Notes: generated from the sequence alone by a model not told the origin. A DNA stretch of 64,000 nucleotides from Carposina sasakii (GCA_014607495.2 CP053157.1:3100001-3164000), one strand, 5' to 3'; counted from the first letter of the stretch, positions 13,258-25,771 are shown. Numbers and translations: made by a program.

Positions 13258-13589
13258 TCTATACATATACCTAATAAAAATGTAACGGATCGCTGTCTGT
13301 ACATGGAAGATATATTTGAAAAAATATTATAGGAGACCTTTATCAACGCAATAGAATCCAAAACGATGATTTTTGGAATTTTTGTCTGTTTGTCGGTTTG
13401 TCTGTGCGTTTGTGCACGTTAATCTCAGAAACGGCTGAACCGATTTCGATGCAGTTTTCAGGAATATATTGTGACAGGTCCCACTTAACATATATGCTTT
13501 TTATCCCGGGAAAATGTTTTTATTCCGGATAATTTCGACATTTTGTTTTTTCTGTAGTCCATGCGGACGGAGTCGCGGGCGTCCACTAG
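13258..13589 (+). mobile_element. Helitron-like non-autonomous element (Lep1 type), copy 2
   Basis: Starts TCTATACATATACC and ends GGACGGAGTCGCGGGCGTCC-ACTAG, followed by T. The GGACG/CGTCC hairpin just before CTAG and the TC start are the Helitron hallmarks. About 332 bp, complete, no TIR and no target duplication, as expected. Confidence 0.8.
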
Positions 13590-13830
13590 TCTTTAATAAT
13601 AATGTAAGTAATAATTGTTCGTGGCATGTAGAGCTATTTAGATGAGATTCTATTAATAGATAGATCAGAAATATAACATAATTCTCCGTTAAAGGCAATG
13701 AATATGCATGGAAAATGTTATTAGGAATGTTAAATGCTTTTATGGATTAATTTATTTTAAATCTTTATAAGAACTGAACGTCTATATTTTATATCTGAGT
13801 GTTCTGTGAGAAATTAACCTGTGGAAATAT

Positions 13831-14195
13831 ACAGAATGATTTTTGGTCGTCAACGTTCCCGAAAACTACGGAATCTCCTCATCATCACGATCATTTTTCT
13901 CCATGGAAGCATACCTGGGAAGTGTCTGGTTTCCAAAATATTAGGGTCCAAAGTTGAATAAATAGACGTACATATATAATAGAGTTTTTCTGCATAAATG
14001 CACATAGACGCGCGTAGCAGGATTTTTTCACGAAAAATAATTAATATCTTTCTATAAAAATTCTAACATAAACACTAGACACTATAAATTTCGCACGATC
14101 AAGGATTTTTTTTTTTTTTTTAATTTTTTTTCCCAGCATTTTTTTTGGCATAAACTTACTTTATTTCATGTATAGAATACCCCTTCGTTACAGGC
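13831..14195. mobile_element. MITE with GGTCG-type ends (copy 3), right end decayed
   Basis: Starts ACAGAATGATTTTTGGTCG and follows copies 1 and 2 to GGCATAAACTTACTTTATTT; the right inverted end is not recognisable. A long T tract lies at 14107-14138. Confidence 0.65.
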
Positions 14196-14761
14196 AAACT
14201 ATCTAATATTAATATTATAGTACCGTTCATAGACAATTCGTTTCTTGTATCCTCTATCAAGAAAGGATATCCCTTCTTCTTGTTAGTCAAAAGACAAATG
14301 GATCATACAACAAGCTCTAAACTTTCATTATGGGACCTACTTAGATACAAAGAGCTGGCTCTAGGTTAGCAATTATCTCGAAAATAGAAAATAGAACAGC
14401 CACAGTTTCCAAGAAACTTACTAGGTGCATAGTTAGTCTTAGAAATTTTCAAGACTTGAATAAATGGACAGTTCTAGGAAAACGACTCCACCTTTTCTCT
14501 GGCCCTATACAGGGCTAGATATAGCATAATACGTTAGGGTACGTATAGGTGTACCGACATACTAGATATTGCACGTGAGTGTGTGATATGGGCACATTAT
14601 AAAGTGCAGATGCAAAATTATAAGAACTTATAAAGATTTTTTCATAAATTACGATTTTTTCTACCATAATAAGCTATTATTAATAAATATACAGCCCTAA
14701 AAAATTATGTAGGTTCTGTTACAATAACAACCTAACGTTATCTGCTATTATCTTCTATCTG

Positions 14762-15094
14762 TCTATATACCTACATACAATAAAAATGTAACGGATCGCT
14801 GTCTGTACATGGAAGATATATGAGAAAAAATATTATAGGAGACCTTTATCAACGCAATACTAGGTACCCAAAAGAATGATTTTTGAAATTTTGGTCTGTT
14901 TGTCTGTGCGTTTGTGCACGCTAATCTCAGAAACGGCTGAACCGATTTCGATGCAGTTTTCAGGAATATATTGTGACAGGTCCCATTTAACATATAGGCT
15001 ACTTTTTATCCCGGGAATATGCTTTTATCCCGGATAATTTCGACATTTTTCTTTTTCTGTGGTCCACGCGGACGGAGTCGCGGGCGTCCACTAG
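14762..15094 (+). mobile_element. Helitron-like non-autonomous element (Lep1 type), copy 3
   Basis: Complete copy with TCTATATACC start and hairpin plus CTAG end (15091-15094), followed by T. Shares the internal ACGGCTGAACCGATTTCGAT word with the other copies. Confidence 0.8.
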
Positions 15095-15637
15095 TATAAT
15101 AATATATATCATAAATCCAGTATTCCTACTGGCCTACAGCTACATCCTTTTTAGTGGGAACAACGGGGAAAAAATATTTATATACTCGTTTTCCCCCCTA
15201 GCTTGACCACGCTACGTGGATATCGTATCGTACGATGCGAGTATCGTATCGTCTATATACAAACTTCAACATGGCGGCTATATTTATCGTATTCTGACAG
15301 GCTAAATATCGATAAATCGGTTTATCATATCGTGTTTTCAGATCATGCTAGGCTAGCTGATTGAGTATACATATTCAGCATCGATTAGATAAGTTGGAAC
15401 TAGAAAATATTACCGAAAGTTAACGGGAATTCCTAGCCACAGCACGGACGTGTTTGGCAAATAAATGTCCAATTGATTTTATGGCTTTAACCAAAAGACA
15501 ATCAGAATAAAATATATTCCAAGCATACGTAGAACTTGATCGAAGATTTTTGTATTTTATAAAGTTCAATGGCGTTTTTTCTACTTTAAATGGTATGTTT
15601 TGTTTTGACTGTCATCCTCTAGGGTGATACGCTCGAT
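15095..15637. other. Intergenic with a cluster of TATCG words
   Basis: No gene. 15220-15340 repeats GTATCGTATCG words and contains TATCGATA, the insect DREF-type element. Possible promoter remnant, unproven. Confidence 0.4.
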
Positions 15638-15820
15638 CAGAGGTTTGCAAACTTATTTCGTCTAACGCCCACTTTGAAAATCGGTAGAGCCCCCCATTTT
15701 TATTTCACCTTCATGTCAATAGCATATTAGTTGCGCTATTTTTTCTGGGGCCTTAACTGCCCCTCTCTAAGCCTCCAACGTCGTCCAAGGGGTCGTTATC
15801 ACCCACTTTGGGAAGGACTG
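15638..15820. mobile_element. hAT-type MITE, copy 2
   Basis: Ends CAGAGGTTTGCAAAC and TTTGGGAAGGACTG; related inside to 687-845 (runs of CCCCCATTTTTATTTCACC). Flanks CGCTCGAT and ACCTAGAT are a weak 8-bp match. Confidence 0.6.
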
Positions 15821-18180
15821 ACCTAGATCACTCAGACATTTACATCTGTTCTCGATGTGCTAAACGTGGGTGCAGAATCTCTTTTATGATCTAGCAGTTC
15901 TAGCTAACCCATTCGAGAATACTTAAACTTTAAAAATAATTCAAATACATACCTACTTATTTTCTTTTTGAGAAACGATACTACAACTCATACCTATAGA
16001 AAATATTGGATTTTTTTCTCTTACCATGTTTGAATACCTTCCACATATAAAATACAGTTATATTGCAGAGAATAATAGTTTACCAAAGGGTAAAAGTTTT
16101 ATTTCCTTAGAAAAAATTCATTTCGGAGTTAGTAAGTCTGTCCAACATCTTATTCCTCTATGGTCTAACCAAATATAGGTATAACTTGCAAGTTTCACAC
16201 AATGGCACAGCGTTAAAGTTTCCAGGCGTTATTCCGAGAGTAATAATTCTTGAAATTTTATGTTACAAGTTGAATTGTAGACACCGCATTACTGTATGTA
16301 AAGGTATTTGTACACTTGCGATGTAAAACTCCACTACAGGTTTACGATTAAGTATTATTTATTTTTTAAATTCATTGATGTGTACGTATGTACAAGCCAC
16401 AAATCTCCAGTCGTTTTTAGGATGCACTGTGGGGTAAGCGCGAATTCTTTCTAAAAGGTCCTGTGTCCCATGGGACGGAGGGCTTCCAAGTCATATTTGG
16501 GCTTCGCACTTCATTTCGCTACAGATCTACATCTTTTTCGCTTATGCGGTGTTCATCCGCCGTCAGGGCAAGCAAAATGACTCTAGCGCTATACATCAAC
16601 AAGTTTGTACTTGCCCTACTTGTAGTGAATTTTTCAGCCATTTTCGATAGAGCTGATTTCAGGCAGATTCGTCATTGAACGAAACGTTTGCTCCAATAGG
16701 AAGCCTTCATTGTCGCGCGTTCGTTAAATCACGTGATGAAGCCTAAGTGCTATTTTTGTGAGTGTTAAGATAATGAACATCGATACCAAACGATGTGACA
16801 TAGTCTATGAACCCAGCCAGCCTAAAATCAAGAGTTTTACATTCCAGACCGAGTATGCCGTGTGCAAGTGTGCGAGTCGTAATAGTATCTCTGTACTAAA
16901 TGTGTACGATTTTATTAAACGTACTCGTGGGTACGAAACCAGTCTCGTAAGTACGATGATACGTCTGTTGAAATGTTAAGTAGACACATAAACCTTGTTT
17001 AAAGACAGTCACAATTGAGTGTATATTTATTTATTTTACGGTTACAAATTTTATAAACTTACTTATTTATAGAGTTGGCATTAAAAGCTCGGGAATAATT
17101 ATCTCTTCTAATTAAAGGAGTATTATTATTTTCCTCATACTAACTAAGAAACAGTATATAATATCAAATGATATTATATACTAAATCTAAGCAGATAATA
17201 TCTTTAAATAGAAAACTACTACACATTCCAAAAAAGCTTAATCCGATAAATCTTACAAACAAACAAATGCCACATATGCACTTGTCACACTAAACCACAA
17301 ATATTGTGGCGAAGAATCCAATTGTTGTTAATTAAAACGGTATGGAGACAAGCTAATGACTCCGACAACGTGTAGTAAGAATAGTAGTTCAGTCAAACAT
17401 GGCCACATATGGCCTCATATGGCCATGAAAATGGCATGAAAAGAATGGCGCCATATTAGCTATGGCGCTACCGATATGTATGAATATGAAGCGCCATGTC
17501 CAATGACAGAGCTACAAGATAAAAGGGAATCTATTTTTGTCACATAAATTTTTCGATTAATTTTAAATGACACCTATCACACACTATGTCTCCAGTCTTT
17601 TTTATGTGTGACAAAAAACAAGAAAACATGGATGTATTTTGAACATAAATTATATTATAACACTTTATGGTTGGAAATGTTGTATTACACTTCAAATTAC
17701 AATTAATTAGCAGAGCACTATGATAGAATGAGTAATCTGCTTGATGAGTGTGGAATAGTTATTAAAAATAAACAATATTAAAATAGGTTCGTTCGTCTAA
17801 AACTGGTGCAAGATATAAAGGACGAGACTCTATTTAGATGATAGATTGATAGTTGACTTTATTTAGATGTATCTTTAGGAACTAAAGTTGTGTACATACA
17901 CGCCTATATGTACGTAATAATATAAGCAGGGCTTCAATGATGATCTACTAATCTCGTTACAATGGTCGATGATTGTCGCGTGCTATCAGCTTTGTGCATC
18001 TGTCATCATCAAGTCCTTCGTAGAACAAGACTGCACGCAACATAAATAAATAAATAAATTAGCGCTACAAACGATCCGATGCGTTTTATCGACGAAAAAA
18101 AATCAAGATTACACGTGTTTTAAGTATTCTAATTTATATCATTATGATTGTATATATTACTAATCCATATAATTGTGATA
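15821..18180. other. Intergenic, no firm gene
   Basis: Holds a worn family A piece (about 15838-15950) and the cluster of ATGGC/GCCAT words at 17399-17505. A 33-codon ORF with a hydrophobic start at 16577 is noted among the findings. Confidence 0.5.
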
Positions 18181-18330
18181 CATATATACATATAATCACG
18201 CCTGTATATATATATATATATTTATATGTACGCCTTACGGGGTAGGCAGAGCACCAACGGCTGATAGGACCAAATGGTGCCACTTCTGACCAATTTTGAG
18301 GGTATAGTTGAGATGTACAAGCGTAAGTGT
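18181..18330. repeat. Family B repeat, copy 3, with internal (TA)n
   Basis: TATAATCACGCCTGTA is followed by a (TA)n run at about 18205-18226, then GGGGTAGGCAGAGCACC; a family A remnant follows. Confidence 0.6.
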
Positions 18331-18689
18331 AACTGTGATCTAGTAAATGGAGATTCGGCAGTGTTACTGAAATGGGTTTGCCAGAACTGCAGGATCATAA
18401 TAGAGATCTTACAGCTACGTTTAGCACAGTGGAAGAAAATATACAGTAACTACTTTATAGCTTGGGAAATTTTAGTTTCCCATTATATGTATATTTGGTT
18501 CGGCTTTTTCATAAGACAATCTGCACCGGTAGCATGGCAAAAACGCGACGCGAGTTTTTTTATCAACCGCGCGGGTGTTTCCAGTCACCAAATGCGAGCA
18601 TGGCAATGACAGAGATCTTTCTTCGATCGGATCGAACTAGTAACTACTTAACTAATCTCCCCAGAAGCTCAGTATTATATGAATAGAAC

Positions 18690-18902
18690 AAAATCTACTA
18701 ATAGAATATGCACATAAATTGTTCCTTGATCTAATGTTATTTGTAATGTTGTTTCTTGTAATGTTGTTTCTTAATGTACTAATGTATATAGTATACTAAA
18801 TGTCGTGTACAAATGGAGTAAGCGAATGTCATTGCCTCCACAAACCTATACAGGTGTGATACACTGTATTTACCCTAATAACTAAATAAATTTAAAAAAA
18901 AA
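18690..18902 (+). mobile_element. Probable retroelement 3' end with A-rich tail
   Basis: Non-coding sequence ending TAACTAAATAAATTTAAAAAAAAA, with the preceding text typical of insect LINE 3' UTRs (ACACTGTATTTACCC). No coding part is attached; the 5' boundary is a guess. Confidence 0.4.
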
Positions 18903-19063
18903 TTGGACAACTCGTGGGAGTGGTGCTACCATTGCGAAAGTAAAATGAACTTTATTACGATCAACACTGAATCGGTAATTGAATTGATATACAGTCACAC
19001 GAAACGGCAAAATTAGCGATAAAACCGCGTGAATTTAAACACCATTCTCGCAACCGCAGGTTA

Positions 19064-19306
19064 TACAGAATGTAACAAAAGGGGTATAATAAGCGAAAAG
19101 CTATGTAAATAGCCCGCTGAAAGGAACCTACCCACAAAATTTCAGACTCGAAATCACATCTTTATTTTTCCAGATAGTATGGAGAATTCCTAAACAACTC
19201 AGGAATTTTCATACAATCTTGAGAAATAAACATGTGATTTCGAGTCGCAAATTTTATAATATTTACATAGCTTTTCGCTTAACATACCCTTTCTGTTACA
19301 CCCTGT
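19064..19306. mobile_element. Palindromic MITE (ACAGGGTGTAAC family), copy 1
   Basis: Ends ACAGAATGTAACAAAAGGGG and CCCTTTCTGTTACACCCTGT are inverted; TTAAGCGAAAAGC-TATGTAAATA words recur inverted at the right. The centre (CAGACTCGAAATCACATCTT and its inverse) makes nearly the whole 243 bp foldback. Confidence 0.8.
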
Positions 19307-19782
19307 TACAATGTCAGCTTGAAGTGTGAAACGTCATTTTGTCGCAAATTTTGACATTTAGGCGCCACAAAAAGCGCGATATACATGAGTCGCGGACGGC
19401 ATGCTACTGGTGCTGAACACATATTTAGGCACTTGGACAAGTGAAGTTCTTACTTAGAGCTCCATGTAGAGCTTATCTAGCTAATAAGTCCTATTTTGAA
19501 TGTCATGTCCATTTAAATAATTACTCCGATAACAAAAGATCAAAAGAACTACTAAATGCATCCACTCCAATCACTTCACTGGCGTGAAACATCACTCCCA
19601 CTGCTAAAGACACTCCTTTATTATGTGTGCATATAATAAAATAGTCAGTATACATAGTATATTAGCGGCTGACTGTACATTTACACAAACCTAACCGAAC
19701 TATCTCTGTGGAGCCACCTTCATTTTAATGACACGCAATTTCACAGGAAACACCTTAATACCAAATTTTGCCGTCGCCGTTT

Positions 19783-22700
19783 TACAGTGGTTCCCAATGT
19801 ATAGTCTGTAGAGGGTGCTGGTACATAAGATCGCATCCAAAAAATAAAATTGGTGAATCTTGAGAAACTAATTATGCCATCTTGTTTGGTAGATCAATGT
19901 CTTTGAAAGTTATTATTTAAAGTTTTTTTGTAACTGTTATATTTGAGGAGATAATTGAGAAATAGTATCTTCTTACTATGGAAATGGTCAAACTTACTTA
20001 CATATCTCTTGATTCCGGCCTCGTTTCAAGTTGCGGTCTTCGGTATTGTGTTTATATTTGAGAGAACTACAATTAATGCTAACACACATAGTGCGCCAAA
20101 CGTGCACTTTCTGCGGTACATAGAGATGTCTATTTTTATATACGAAAAAGTTCCATACTGAACACTACAATGAAAGTGATCTTGTAATTTTGATTTTTGA
20201 CATGTCCAAAATGTAGGTCAAATGGTTTGAGAACTAAATTACACTAAAATTGTTAGTGGTAGTATTTATTTAATAAAATTCAAAAAATACGAAAAGCACA
20301 ACATGCATTATAAATCTATAAAATAGTACAGATAAATTTAACTAAAAATGTCTATAAACACAGAGAGAAAGACCCTAGTTACACGAATGAGATCTTTTTA
20401 TTAAACTGTAATAAAAAATTTATTTATTTATATTTATTTTAATTAAAATTTTAATTTATTTATGAATCGTCTTCACAATCATCATCGATCAATTCTGATG
20501 CGGAGTCTATTTCGATTAACTCGTTTATATCGACAAAATTAAATTTACCTGTCTCGGATATAATCAGTTTATAAAATTCTGAGAAACAAGACTTTTTAAT
20601 TAATTTGTTATACATTGGGCGAATACTTGTAAGAACCGGATCAGAAGATAATAAAAGATTGTGTAGTACATCTTCATTACACGAGACACTGCTATGTTTT
20701 CTTGAATGTCCTTCGCGGTACTTTCTAAATTCTTTATTTCGTGCCTCCGAGGCTTCTTCGGACAAAAAGCCGATAGGCATCATTGAAAAGTTCTCAATGA
20801 CATCTGGCCCATGGACCAGCAATTTGTGGAGACTAGACGGCATATAAAACCATGGATATAATTCCACGTAGAGCAAAGTAGTGTCATTACAGAACATACG
20901 AAATTTGTCAATGTCGAGTTTCTCTCCTGAAGATATACACTGTAAAATGACAGCTAGCCTTCTTAAAAGTCTCGCATCTAATCCGGTTAATTCAGCAGAT
21001 TTTTCTGGGTTTTCAAAAAACCTTCTAGCACAATTACCGGTGTTGGTGGTTCCACTCCCTTGCTTGACAACATCAAGACGCATTCCAGTTTCTTTTTTGA
21101 AGTTTTCTTGAATTGCTGATTTTCTTTCAGCAACATTCTTCTTTGCTTCATCACCTCTAGCTTGCCATGATTTTATGTCTAATCTGTATGCGATGTGAAG
21201 ACAACACTCCATGGTCCGGATCCATGCATGGAGCGAGCTAAGTCCGTATTTAAACATGTCTTCGTGCACTGGCTTGCTTCTTACTTTACTAATGTCGTTC
21301 ATCTCATTTGGACGCGCTTTGCAAATGTCGCACACTGATGCTGCTGTGCCTGATATGTATGAGTGAATCTTACCATCTATCATCGTCAAATGCAACTGGT
21401 GCTTTACACTTACGTCATCGCTCTTAGTAGGTTGCAGAAGCTTAATCTCTTCTTCGAATTCAGACATCTCCATTTGAACATTTTCTTTTGTTTCTTTGAT
21501 GAACTTGATTAGGATTGGTCGACAAAGAGATGTTGACGAGGGCCGCTCATTTTCCCAAATTATTTGGCCAGTTTCGGATGTGAGCCGGATTGGTACAAGA
21601 CTTGCAACAAATACACTGGCGAAATTCGTTTCCTCAGTTTCACTTGTTTTCTGGTGGTAAACACTTTGATCCGAAGCACCGTCAAAGCACCAGGTTTTTC
21701 TCCTCAGTGGTAGAGAGGTTTTGGGTTTGTAGAAGTCTTGTCGTAGTAAGGTCTAGCAACGCTTGCAATTTGATTTTAGCAGAGTGTTCAGTAATTGTAA
21801 CGTCTTCTTGTTTTGGGTAACATTTCTTTTTTTGCATAGAAGCATGTAATAACTGGGATATTGAGCTACTCCTTCTTTAGCATGAAAATCCCGTAAAGTC
21901 ATATAACGCCATTTTGAAAGGTTCATCGACACAAACAAAGCTAGGGCCTTTAGTGGAGATATACATTTATCTGAATCTGTGGTACTCCGTCCGCCAATGA
22001 AATCTTTGATCTTAGAAGCTTCTGTAGGATTTTCCATTAAAAACTTCATAATATCAGCTACATCATTTTCCCCTGCAGCCCTAAGACTGCTTTGTGCAGA
22101 AAACATAATCTCGTCAGTGCTGCTAGATGCCCTAAGTACTTCAGTGCGTCTTTTCTTTTGACGAGGACTTAAATCTTCAAAGGGCTTACGAGGAGAGACA
22201 TGAGTACACGTAGAGGCATCGGATTTAGAAGGTAAATTCGTCTGCTCAGTAGTTTCTTCTTCTATTGCGTTCGTAGGTAATACTTGTAAAGGCAAATTAT
22301 TTTCCTTTAGGGAATCCGGCCACTGGACTTCAGACTGCAACCACTCTGAGTGTTTATTTAGAAACTTTCCTTCGCTTCTTCCAGCTTGAGACCATTTAGG
22401 ATAGATCCGGTAGCAAAATCGACGACACCAGTTCTTTAAGTCTTCTTCGGCACCTTCACAAAGAGAAACGTTGCAATTCGTTTTAAGGACACCGAATAGA
22501 TGATCAAAGTCACGTAGATCATTGTGTTTGCGTAAAGCGCAATAAAGGTCAAGATTTGTAACAAATCCACGGAAAGACATATTTATTAGAACGAAATAGA
22601 AATCAAAACTGATGTAAAATAAAGGATTACCAACCAATTTATACTACACTACCCTCATTACTGCGTACTGCGTACAATTGTTATTCTTGTAATGTTTTAG

Positions 22701-23369
22701 TACTAATGATTTCAATTAATAATCACCTGCATCAAATAATTGTTGAAAATGCTAAAAATTACTCTAAGAATGACATCTGTAATTGATAGAAATGCTAATG
22801 ACTACTGTCTTAATGATAATGCAATAATTTCATTAATTAATTATTTAAAAGTCTAAGACCGTCTGTGGATCGATCGTTGCCCTCGTTTGCAAATTAATTA
22901 ATTTAATTATTATTTTTTTATTTCTGCAACATCATTTATCGATACGCATATTTAGAGGGGCCCTTATTCCTCTATGATTTTAACAGAAAATTGTAAGATC
23001 CTTGTCATTGTAGTATATTATAATATAAAAATCAAACATTTCTATGTACCGCAGAAAGTGCACGTTTGGCGCACTATGTGTGTTAGCATTAATTGTAGTT
23101 CTCTCAAATATAAACACAATACCGAAGACCGCAACTTGAAACGAGGCCGGAATCAAGAGATATGTAAGTAAGTTTGACCATTTCCATAGTAAGAAAACAC
23201 TATTTCTCAATTATCTCCTCAAATATAACAGTTACAAAAAAACTTTAAATAATAACTTTCAAAGACATTGATCTACCAAACAAGATGGCATAATTAGTTT
23301 CTCAAGATTCACCAATTTTATTTTTTGGATGCGAATGTCCAGCACCTCCCATACATTGAAACCACTGTG
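19783..23369 (-). mobile_element. RAG1-like (Transib-type) DNA transposon with ~350-bp inverted ends
   Basis: Two long inverted repeats, about 19783-20142 and 23018-23369, bracket a single transposase pseudogene on the minus strand. The arms are closely similar with small indels. The outermost right end is CACTGTG (23363-23369), which inward-reading is CACAGTG, the consensus V(D)J recombination-signal heptamer. The left end reads TACAGTG. The 10-bp word CGCCGTTTTA overlaps or abuts the left end (19775-19784) and follows the right end (23370-23379). About 450 bp of AT-rich non-coding sequence lies between the gene start and the right arm. Element type follows from the transposase; exact ends are uncertain by a few bases. 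Confidence 0.75.
20460..22580 (-). pseudogene. Transib/RAG1-like DDE transposase, broken by two frameshifts
   Basis: A transposase that would cut and join the ends of the surrounding element. The N-terminal part (start at 22580; continuous to about 21830) carries a charged DLSPRQKKRRTEVL segment and SKWRYMTLRDFHAK...YPSYYMLL. Frame changes occur at an A-tract (21826-21833) and between about 21685 and 21705. The last part (to 20460) is open. Signs of the RAG1/Transib family are: CFDGASDQSVYHQK with the first candidate Asp (codon 21681-21683); WENERPSSTSLCRPILIKFI; MIDGKIHSYI with the second Asp (21375-21377) followed by CDIC; GTTNTGNCARRFF; LYPWFYMPSSLHKLLVHGPDVIE; and GFLSEEASEARNKEFRKY with the candidate Glu (20745-20747), resembling the RAG1 segment around its catalytic Glu962. 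Total about 690 residues, as in Transib. All three acidic residues remain, but it cannot give a full protein without frame changes. Confidence 0.75.
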
Positions 23370-25199
23370 CGCCGTTTTAATTTCGCCAAGTATAGTCTGT
23401 AGGGGTGGGTAGATAAGATCGCATCGCCTAGGGGAGCGGGCCGTGCGAACAATGTTTTATGCAAAGGAATTAATATTTTATTAGTTGAAATAATTACTAA
23501 CACTTCCGAACACTTCAGGTCTTGGTAAATCAAGCCGAACGCAATTTACTGGGCAGGGAAACCCCTGCGGCGCAAGTTACGTGGGAACACACTTACTATT
23601 AGTTATTTTAAATGCAAAAGTCAGTGAAGATGGGTTGTTTGCCATATGTATGGACTATAAAGTTTTGTTACCTATTCTGGGATAAGGTCGCCGTCCTGTA
23701 GCGGCCGTCCTGTTACGAACGTAACAAGGTAGCCAAACTCTTTTGCAGCTGCTTTGTGACTTACACACACACGCAAATAATGAAAGGCATTTTGGTAAAA
23801 CTTATTGGAAAGGTACAGATATTAACATATATCGACGGCGCCTAAGTAGATACGGTTAACTGAAAATAGCTAACTTTACAGGACAGCGATTTAAACGAAA
23901 ATGTTGAATATTTCTTTTGTTTTTCTATGGATTTCAGTGAAACTTGGTGGATTGGCTTAAAAGGCATTTGTGTACTGAATAATTAATAAATATTAGCCAA
24001 AATTATCTTATTTTCAGAGTTAGTGTACATGGCTTTGTATACTTTGTTTTAAATTAAAAGTAATTTGAGACATCTACCACTTAGCTGAAATCGTGTCGAA
24101 GTCCAACTTAATAAAATGTCATTAGCTGTGTCCTTATTTCCACTCAAATTATTTTTCTTATATCAAAAACAAGAAGTATATATTATATCGTCCCAAAAAT
24201 GTTTGCTAAATCACTGAATTTTAACAAACATTTTTAGATGTCTCATTCTACATTGTTCTTATTTGCGCGTATAAAAAGTCATCTACCACATAAACGATAT
24301 TGTCGATATTTTGATCCAGTCCAACTTACTGCAATAATACTGTAGATAAATCTTTTGAAATTGACTTACACCTAGGTAGTTAGAGCTTCACTAATTTGTA
24401 CTAATTTTTCTTTTCTAGAACAAAGATTTTTAATAATAAAAAAACAATTTCACCATAATTGCAACACAGGTAACTCTTCAAAAAATACAAAATATTTAAT
24501 AAAAATTACGAATAGCATACATGACTTTCAAACGAGTACAAAATAAAAATAAACGTAGTAAAAAGTTATTCAGACTCAGTCTTTTAAAATGCGGTAGTTT
24601 TTATAGCGAACTTAACTAACAATTGGACGTAGTTATGAAAGAATAGATTAAGTGACACTTGGAAGGCTTTCAGAAAATGAGCTTCAAAGTTTTTAAACTT
24701 GTGTGCAAATTATTTATGCTATGTGTAGGATTATTTATCTTAGAGTTAGTTATGTATGCAGTCTAGATTTATTAAGAATATATTACAGTGCCGAGCTTAC
24801 TTAATTCGTTAATGCAATTTAGTAATTTTTTGCCTAATTAAATTTGTCATAACGTTCTATGCGACATTATTGTCCTTTGATTCGTTAATGCGATTTGTTT
24901 CATGTAAATATATAATGCAATAAAATATTAAATCAACAATTTAATTCAAAGCTCCCAATTTTAACAAAAACTTTAATATCGGGACAGACTTTGCATGTGA
25001 GGATTTATGTAAGTGTATGATATAATTAACTAACAGATATCTGTAGAAACTGTCTACATTATGGCATCTTAACTCTTTATGTAACATCGCAAAGGTAGAC
25101 CTCCGAAACTTACTAGTAATACCCTCAACATCATGGTGGAAATACGATCAAAATCTCTTCAGCTTTCTGATGACGCACGAAGCACATCGGCAGCTTAAT

Positions 25200-25695
25200 A
25201 GACGTATCTCCAACTCCTTGCGACAAAGTAATCGTAGGTTTCATGCTCGTTCCATTCTATAATGTAATCCACAAACCTCGGCTCCAAAGCTTCGCAAGGG
25301 AATTATAGATTGGACAGGGACAGTTGATGAAGCTGAGAACAGAGGACGGCAGTGTAGCGTCCACCAAACTAGAGTAGCCGAGGAAGATCGATAGATTTCA
25401 CGGACAGCCATTTATACCTCCGTCACTAAAACTGTTGGCTTAAGCATAGATCTAAGGTCCAAGTTCACTCGACACTATACTGAAGACATCCAGGACTTGT
25501 ATGTGATTAGGATTGCCCTCAAACTATGTAAAAACAACAAGGTGCCGGGGATGCCGGAATTACCTCAGATCTTCTAAGATCAAGTGGAACTGCGATACTG
25601 AAAGTTCTCCAGAGTCTTGTTCGAAGGTATCACGTAGGACGCATGGAACAGAATTTCTGCTATCTGCGAAAATGACCGCGGTAATGACTTGGCTC
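25200..25695 (+). pseudogene. Degenerate non-LTR retrotransposon reverse transcriptase fragment
   Basis: Broken reading frames on the plus strand give LMKLRTEDGSVASTKLE, then a segment like KNNKVPG followed by GITSDLLRSSGTAILKVLQ. This is the order expected in insect endonuclease/reverse transcriptase LINEs upstream of the polymerase core, where the motif KNNKxPGxDGI is usual. Several stops and frameshifts are present, so it is a fossil. It lies inside the 3.5-kb TIR element. Confidence 0.5.
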
Positions 25696-25771
25696 TAGAT
25701 CGATATGTGAATGATTTTCTATTCTTTTTTTCGTTGTAAGGGCGTCAATGACCGACCAAGAGGTACTTGTT

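Noticed and set aside
19775..19800. Left end of the RAG1-like element read as a hAT terminus (CAGTGGTTCCCAA)
   Set aside because: The resemblance is real, but no 8-bp duplication matches at the right end and the transposase is RAG1/Transib-like; kept only as a caveat.
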